A stretch of DNA of 8,546 nucleotides, from the NCBI GenBank assembly GCA_030612605.1, contig JAUWNO010000072.1, positions 1 through 8,546 on the forward strand, read 5' to 3'. The DNA is from Armatimonadota bacterium. GTDB lineage: Bacteria; Cloacimonadota; Cloacimonadia; Cloacimonadales; TCS61. Positions 6,301 to 8,546 of this stretch are shown piece after piece; position 1 is the first letter of the stretch; each line of letters opens with the position of its first letter. The translations under genes and the position numbers were made by a program. Under the pieces are notes generated by a model. The model saw only the letters and a list, made by a program, of their open reading frames with translations, was not told the DNA's origin and searched no databases.

Positions 6301-7658
6301 GAAATGAACGAGTACTCTACGGGAGATCCGATTCCCAAACACCACCGGACTTTTATGGAGAAAGTAACGACCAACCCAACATAAAATTCAACTTCCAAGC
6401 CCCAACTGAGACCAGGCATTTCTACAACCTCACAGTCAGCACCGCAGGTTCACCGGGAACAACTACCTCACAGGGTAATCTTTACATCCACAATGACCTC
6501 GTCATCAATTCCGGCTCGGAACTGGTTATGGGAGAAAATACACTGACAGTTGATGGAACAACAACCTACAACGGTCCTGTTTCAAATTCGAAAACGGAAA
6601 GTCCGACAAATTTAGTAACTACAACATTCACTACCGGAGGGATGAATATTTTACAAATTACCCCTTCCGGCGGGGACATGGGTTCTACGGAAGCAGGTGT
6701 TAAGAAAGGCACGGTTTGTCCAAATAACGCTTTTGGTAGCAGCTGTACTAATACTCCGCTTTCAGTGAAACGGTATTTCAATATCTCTCCTACCACTCCA
6801 CAAACAGCTACTGTTCGATTCAATTATCTCTCCAATGAACTTAACGGACAAACGCACGGTGACGGTATGAAAGTATATCACTGGAATTCTACATCTAACC
6901 AGTGGGAAGCTGTAGGAGCTGATGTAAGTTCCGGCGGAGCGGGAACTACGGCTAATCCGTATTATGTGGAATACTCCGGGATTTCCAGTTACTCTCCTTT
7001 TGTGCTTGGAAGCGATGGCGATCCTACACTACCTGTTATTCTTTCTACTTTTACTATACAATTCTTAGACAATTTGCCAACATTATTTTGGACAACTCAA
7101 TCTGAAACTAATAACCTGGGTTGGAATATTTACCGTTCTGAAAGTGACAGTTTAGAACAATCATTACAAATCAATCCGGAACTTATTCCCGGAGCAGGAA
7201 CAACTTCACAACCAACTGAATATACTTTTGAAGATGAATGTGAAGTATATGCAGATTCTACTTATTGGTATTGGTTAGAGAGTGTAGAAATTTCGGGAAT
7301 TTCGAATAATTACGGACCAATATCTTTAACCATTCCAGGAGAAGAAGATGATCCAAACTCACCTGAAATTCCTAAAATTTATGGTTTATACCAGAACTAT
7401 CCAAATCCGTTTAACCCGGAAACCGAGATAGGTTTTACACTGAAAAAAGACAGCAACGTATATTTAACAGTTTATAATCTGAAAGGGCAGAAGGTTGTTA
7501 CTTTATTAAATAATAAATTTGTAGAAAAAGATAGAGTAATACGAGTTATCTGGGACAGTAAAGATGCAAATGGTAGAAAAGTATCAAGCGGAATTTATTT
7601 TTATGAACTAAGAACAAACAATAAAAATTATCAAAAGAAGATGCTTTTACTGAAATGA
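3327..7658 (+). CDS. Large secreted beta-helix protein with T9SS C-terminal sorting domain
   Basis: This 1443-aa protein starts at an ATG seven bases after AAAGGAG (3313-3319). Residues 1-21 are a signal peptide (KK, hydrophobic core, cleavage after VFA). Residues 22-70 match the N-terminal cap style of pectate-lyase-like/DUF1565 helices (YVHPDGNDSWSG, TIQYAI). A NosD-like right-handed beta-helix covers about 115-410, ending in an Asp-rich GDDTDYDGVGN and DNYPIM segment (465-491) typical of NosD-type proteins. Beta modules follow: about 501-655, a GNWEDTGIWG...GHTITV module at 663-700, and QTIS-type repeats (742-840) interrupted by an extra domain (840-1025). After LPVILSTF (1235) comes a fibronectin-like region, then the T9SS/FlgD-like domain (about 1353-1443) with YPNPFNP at 1358-1364. 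It is probably exported by Sec, then moved to the surface or medium by T9SS. No catalytic residues can be assigned; binding or adhesion is inferred. Confidence 0.93.
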   Translation: MKKITVFLVVFLVIMTAQVFAYTRYVHPDGNDSWSGISTFTEDDGPYRTIQYAIDQSNPNDVIKVADKAGLDPDYELSAPIQLWDADEHHGITVEWWTEGERPQIKGAGTDPAFMISVPDVTIKGFDIYTLDGPSVAGILVKVGADNSNIMNNRCGYASTHKWAYGIQVQQVTNTTISNNECSYNIHGIYLWFGTGDNTITDNTVNNNSNQGIYIYNSNDNNIHDNTCKYNGSNGIYLDTNSSLSNNNSIWSNTCNENNTGIYLSGVTDNTLSGNITKDNDAAGINLSSSDDNFVLGSTSEDNIGDGISLSSSDNNILFNNYCNWNEEDGIHLSGSYSNSLSGNTCRYNDYYGVYFTYSDDNNLSGNTLSSNWSEGICFSESESNIVVGNDVSSNGYDYDYQMKLESNSDNNEFYLNLFDYIDTPVTSSSSTNTWNSPVKLSYLYDGLVDDHKGYMGNYYSDYMGDDTDYDGVGNTSLPYSTGGSNDNYPIMEDDLSEYDFKTWWLGNANKMYAGDMAQMGQLIFVNSASSYSWFDENCTDMAIAFGGGDADEETVWSGQIVFTSAPAEGDNFTVKIGYANDAAGTGFISGPQANINGDGSTKIFTFLTNTTSLSVPESKYIGLKLENNGSIRYYVRVGASWSYCSSSSDITYPGTDISAQSGNWEDTGIWGNNAVPLSDDDVVIQNGHTITVNSSPTCEELILQEGATLKLNEGFPTTTNGSDLNSSSTVEYCKTSRSGDQTISSSPLYGHLITSGDGTKTTNGNVQVEGNLSLNGSATFTLGGDLDTNGNLSISSDATLNGGNYNINIAGNWSNLGTWNYGSSTVTFDEPSSDQTIGPATGAGGEVQVGTGTYNIDDYPFDNGWENNRSQMLYLSSEIGQSGTINGIQFDLNQISSVDYRDFVNFTVKLIETSDANWYNLNHYVDMEGATTVLFQNPYTMPGATGWFTISFTEPFIYDNLQNLIVEITWGDNGKWISTGYELAGTTLASGNERVLYGRSDSQTPPDFYGESNDQPNIKFNFQAPTETRHFYNLTVSTAGSPGTTTSQGNLYIHNDLVINSGSELVMGENTLTVDGTTTYNGPVSNSKTESPTNLVTTTFTTGGMNILQITPSGGDMGSTEAGVKKGTVCPNNAFGSSCTNTPLSVKRYFNISPTTPQTATVRFNYLSNELNGQTHGDGMKVYHWNSTSNQWEAVGADVSSGGAGTTANPYYVEYSGISSYSPFVLGSDGDPTLPVILSTFTIQFLDNLPTLFWTTQSETNNLGWNIYRSESDSLEQSLQINPELIPGAGTTSQPTEYTFEDECEVYADSTYWYWLESVEISGISNNYGPISLTIPGEEDDPNSPEIPKIYGLYQNYPNPFNPETEIGFTLKKDSNVYLTVYNLKGQKVVTLLNNKFVEKDRVIRVIWDSKDANGRKVSSGIYFYELRTNNKNYQKKMLLLK
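3891..4523 (+). repeat. Beta-helix coil repeats, 23-residue period
   Basis: Within the secreted protein, coils begin with a G-(I/V)-hydrophobic step at residues 189, 213, 236, 262, 285, 308, 331, 354 and 377. The intervals are 24, 23, 26, 23, 23, 23, 23 and 23. Each coil carries Asn-rich turns (NNTI, SGNT), as in NosD/right-handed beta-helix families. Cysteines 155, 182, 228, 255, 323 and 346 fall at the same coil position. The DNA copies are well diverged, so this is an old protein repeat and not a recent tandem duplication. Confidence 0.85.
5844..6401 (+). other. Domain inserted into a beta repeat of the secreted protein
   Basis: Residues 840-1025 interrupt what reads as a common FCB surface-protein motif: VTFDEPSSDQTIG (ends 839), normally followed closely by a FYNLTVS-like strand, which here appears only at 1032-1038. 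The insert is rich in aromatic and beta-forming residues (QMLYLSSEIGQSG, GWFTISFTEPF, LIVEITWGDNGKW) and suggests a jelly-roll-like fold; this is inferred from pattern only. A hand count gives 264 G+C in 600 bases for 5821-6420 (44%), against 118 in 360 (33%) for the beta-helix at 3901-4260. Confidence 0.5.
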
Positions 7659-7662
7659 TGAT

Positions 7663-7715
7663 CTGAATGGACTTGACTCGTAACGAGTTTACGAGTGTGA
7701 GTCGAGAACATTCAG
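7663..7715. repeat. Long imperfect palindrome just after the secreted-protein stop
   Basis: CTGAATG (7663-7669) pairs with CATTCAG (7709-7715). After a 2-nt internal mismatch, CTTGACTC (7672-7679) pairs with GAGTCGAG (7699-7706), including one G-T pair. An alternative inner hairpin is ACTCGTAA (7676-7683) with TTACGAGT (7689-7696). It begins four bases after the stop codon but lacks a T tract, so it may protect the mRNA 3' end or be a palindromic repeat rather than a simple terminator. Confidence 0.6.
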
Positions 7716-7749
7716 AATATTGAAAATTGAAAATTGAATATTGAAAATT
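7715..7749. repeat. Tandem heptamer array, five copies of GAAWATT
   Basis: The units read GAATATT, GAAAATT, GAAAATT, GAATATT, GAAAATT with no gaps. A shorter array of the same heptamer family is at 7903-7923. It lies in non-coding DNA and directly abuts the palindrome at 7663-7715. Confidence 0.85.
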
Positions 7750-7902
7750 AATGACCTTGCGAACTGTGTCAGGCTTCCGTCAGTTGCCGGATTAAAATTT
7801 GACTGATGGTTACTAACAGAGGAATCCTTTCAAATAAATCTTCGCAATTTATGCCGTTGAATCTGTTTTTTATTCAATTGGTATGGTTGGAGTTTAAGAA
7901 CT
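7750..7902. other. Gene-free spacer with one arm of a dispersed repeat
   Basis: No convincing reading frame was seen. Bases 7775-7797 (TTCCGTC, 4 nt, GCCGGATTAAAA) recur at 8205-8226 with TAA in place of AGTT. A weak AACTG...CAGTT stem (7762-7785) overlaps it. Nothing else is supported. Confidence 0.5.
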
Positions 7903-7923
7903 GAAAATTGAAGATTGAAGATT
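7903..7923. repeat. Second heptamer array, three copies of GAARATT
   Basis: GAAAATT, GAAGATT, GAAGATT run directly into GTTTACGAGTGT (7924-7935), a 12-bp exact copy of 7687-7698. The pairing of heptamers with this 12-mer thus occurs twice in this intergenic region, in opposite order. Confidence 0.75.
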
Positions 7924-7934
7924 GTTTACGAGTG

Positions 7935-7950
7935 TCCCGATGAATCGGGA
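7935..7950. repeat. Short perfect palindrome TCCCGAT-GA-ATCGGGA
   Basis: Seven-base arms flank a 2-nt centre. It has no T tract and follows the second GTTTACGAGTGT copy. It could be a small hairpin within the untranslated RNA upstream of the strong terminator at 7972. Confidence 0.6.
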
Positions 7951-7971
7951 AGAACAATCAAAATAAAATTT

Positions 7972-8013
7972 AAAACCCGAGTCGGGTTGAGAACAACTCG
8001 ACTCGGGTTTTTT
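7972..8013. terminator. Strong, near-symmetrical rho-independent terminator
   Basis: Bases 7972-7989 pair with 7994-8011 as an 18-bp stem (one G-T pair at 7985/7998) around the tetraloop AGAA, with a T run at 8008-8013. The A run at 7972-7975 would give T's on the minus strand, so it may work both ways. It lies 313 nt after the secreted-protein stop and 245 nt before hutH, separating the two units. Confidence 0.85.
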
Positions 8014-8057
8014 GTCTGGATTTTAAATTTCATTTTCAGTGGACATTATTTTTGGAA

Positions 8058-8108
8058 TTTTTTTTTTCGTATCAATCTCTTTGAGATAAAAAAAAACTCT
8101 TTCGAGTT
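8058..8108. other. T10 / A9 tracts bracketing small hairpins
   Basis: Ten T's (8058-8067) and nine A's (8088-8096) flank ATCTC-TTT-GAGAT (8075-8087). AACTC-TTTC-GAGTT (8095-8108) follows. The tracts could pair over the inner hairpin. Function is unknown; slipped A/T tracts upstream of hutH could matter for expression, but no promoter could be fixed with confidence. Confidence 0.35.
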
Positions 8109-8192
8109 GTAAGTTTACCCCGTAAAGAAGAATGATTGTATCGGGGGAGTTTGCGACGACGACTCGATGTAGTTTTTATTATGAACTTTGTC

Positions 8193-8239
8193 TCGACTCG
8201 TCGTTTCCGTCTAAGCCGGATTAAAACCTTACGAGTCGA
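8193..8239 (+). promoter_or_regulatory. Inverted repeat in the hutH leader
   Basis: TCGACTCGT (8193-8201) is the exact reverse complement of ACGAGTCGA (8231-8239), with 29 nt between. The right arm ends 10 nt before the hutH ribosome site AGGAG (8249-8253). It could be a leader stem-loop or a protein operator. It shares the CGAGTC core with other palindromes of this intergenic region, so a repeat origin is equally likely. A competing CGACTCGA lies at 8160-8167. Confidence 0.4.
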
Positions 8240-8258
8240 AAAAACTATAGGAGAAATA

Positions 8259-8546
8259 ATGCCGCTTTTGCTCAATGGAAACGATCTAACTATTGAAGAT
8301 GTATATCGAGTTGCTTATGAATTTGAGAAAGTTGAACTGCTGCCGGAAGCAATTGAAAAAGTTAATAAATGCCGTGCTTATGTAGAAAAAATTATTTCAG
8401 AAAACAAAGCTGTTTATGGCTTAAATACCGGTTTTGGCAAATTCAGTAACATCCGAATTCCAAAAGAACAAATCGAAGAACTTCAGGAAAACCTGATTAT
8501 AAGTCATGCAGCCGGAGTTGGCAATTATCTTTCAATTGCAGAAACG
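8259..8546 (+). CDS. hutH: Histidine ammonia-lyase, N-terminal part (cut by window end)
   Basis: HutH removes ammonia from L-histidine to give urocanate, the first step of histidine degradation, in the cytoplasm as a homotetramer. The ATG is five bases after AGGAG (8249-8253). The 96 visible residues show the family's signature VYGLNTGFGKFS (52-63) and ENLIISHAAGVG (77-88). Tyr53 and His83 fall at the same numbers as the known active-site Tyr53 and His83 of Pseudomonas putida HutH, which supports the start. The Ala-Ser-Gly that forms the MIO cofactor, near residue 142, lies outside the window. The full protein should be about 500 residues. Tyrosine or phenylalanine ammonia-lyases share this fold, but the aligned His83 favours histidine. 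It has its own long leader after a strong terminator. Confidence 0.95.
   Translation, partial: MPLLLNGNDLTIEDVYRVAYEFEKVELLPEAIEKVNKCRAYVEKIISENKAVYGLNTGFGKFSNIRIPKEQIEELQENLIISHAAGVGNYLSIAET

Noticed and set aside
6566..6823. Minus-strand 85-aa open frame
   Set aside because: Antisense shadow of the secreted-protein gene; proline/valine-rich with no ribosome site.
7915..8112. 65-aa open frame starting at TTG
   Set aside because: Reads through the heptamer array, two palindromes, the terminator hairpin and a T10 tract; it is a translation of repeats.
8151..8182. TTGCGA ... TTTTAT / TATTAT as a hutH promoter
   Set aside because: Either the hexamer match is weak (17-nt spacing) or the spacing is too long (20 nt).
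8072..8275. Minus-strand 67-aa open frame
   Set aside because: Overlaps the hutH start and leader in antisense and is rich in Arg/Lys/Ser from the CGAGTC repeats.

Overview
The window looks like a low-GC chromosome of an uncultured member of the FCB group, most like Cloacimonadota or a relative. The evidence is a very large exported protein ending in a YPNPFNP-type type IX secretion (T9SS) sorting domain, an AT-rich coding style, and long intergenic stretches full of palindromes and short repeats. This placement is inferred from protein style, not from a marker gene.

Layout: (1) bases 1-66 may hold the 3' end of an unidentified plus-strand gene. (2) Bases 67-501 hold no gene; they contain related AACC...GGTT palindromes, including a bidirectional terminator-like hairpin at 329-351. 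(3) Bases 502-2820, minus strand, encode a 772-aa sigma-54 activator: eight or so TPR repeats, an AAA+ domain with an intact GAFTGA loop, and a Fis-type helix-turn-helix. (4) The divergent intergenic region 2821-3042 holds a 9-bp-arm dyad (ATTGCAATT / AATTGCAAT, 3-nt centre), further half-sites, and a well-spaced -24/-12 promoter candidate pointing right. (5) Bases 3043-3237 encode a 64-aa protein of unknown function. (6) Bases 3327-7658 encode a 1443-aa secreted modular protein: signal peptide, right-handed beta-helix with a 23-residue period, beta-rich modules and a T9SS C-terminal domain. (7) Bases 7659-8258 are a repeat-rich, gene-free stretch with a near-perfect terminator at 7972-8013. 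(8) Bases 8259-8546 are the first 96 codons of hutH, histidine ammonia-lyase.

Working model: the TPR activator binds the dyad about 150 bp upstream of the predicted start site, and drives sigma-54 transcription of the small gene and the large surface or secreted protein. TPR domains would sense a protein or peptide partner in place of a phosphorylated receiver. The activator-site-promoter-target arrangement is seen in the sequence; the regulation itself is inferred. hutH appears to be a separate transcription unit, insulated by the terminator.
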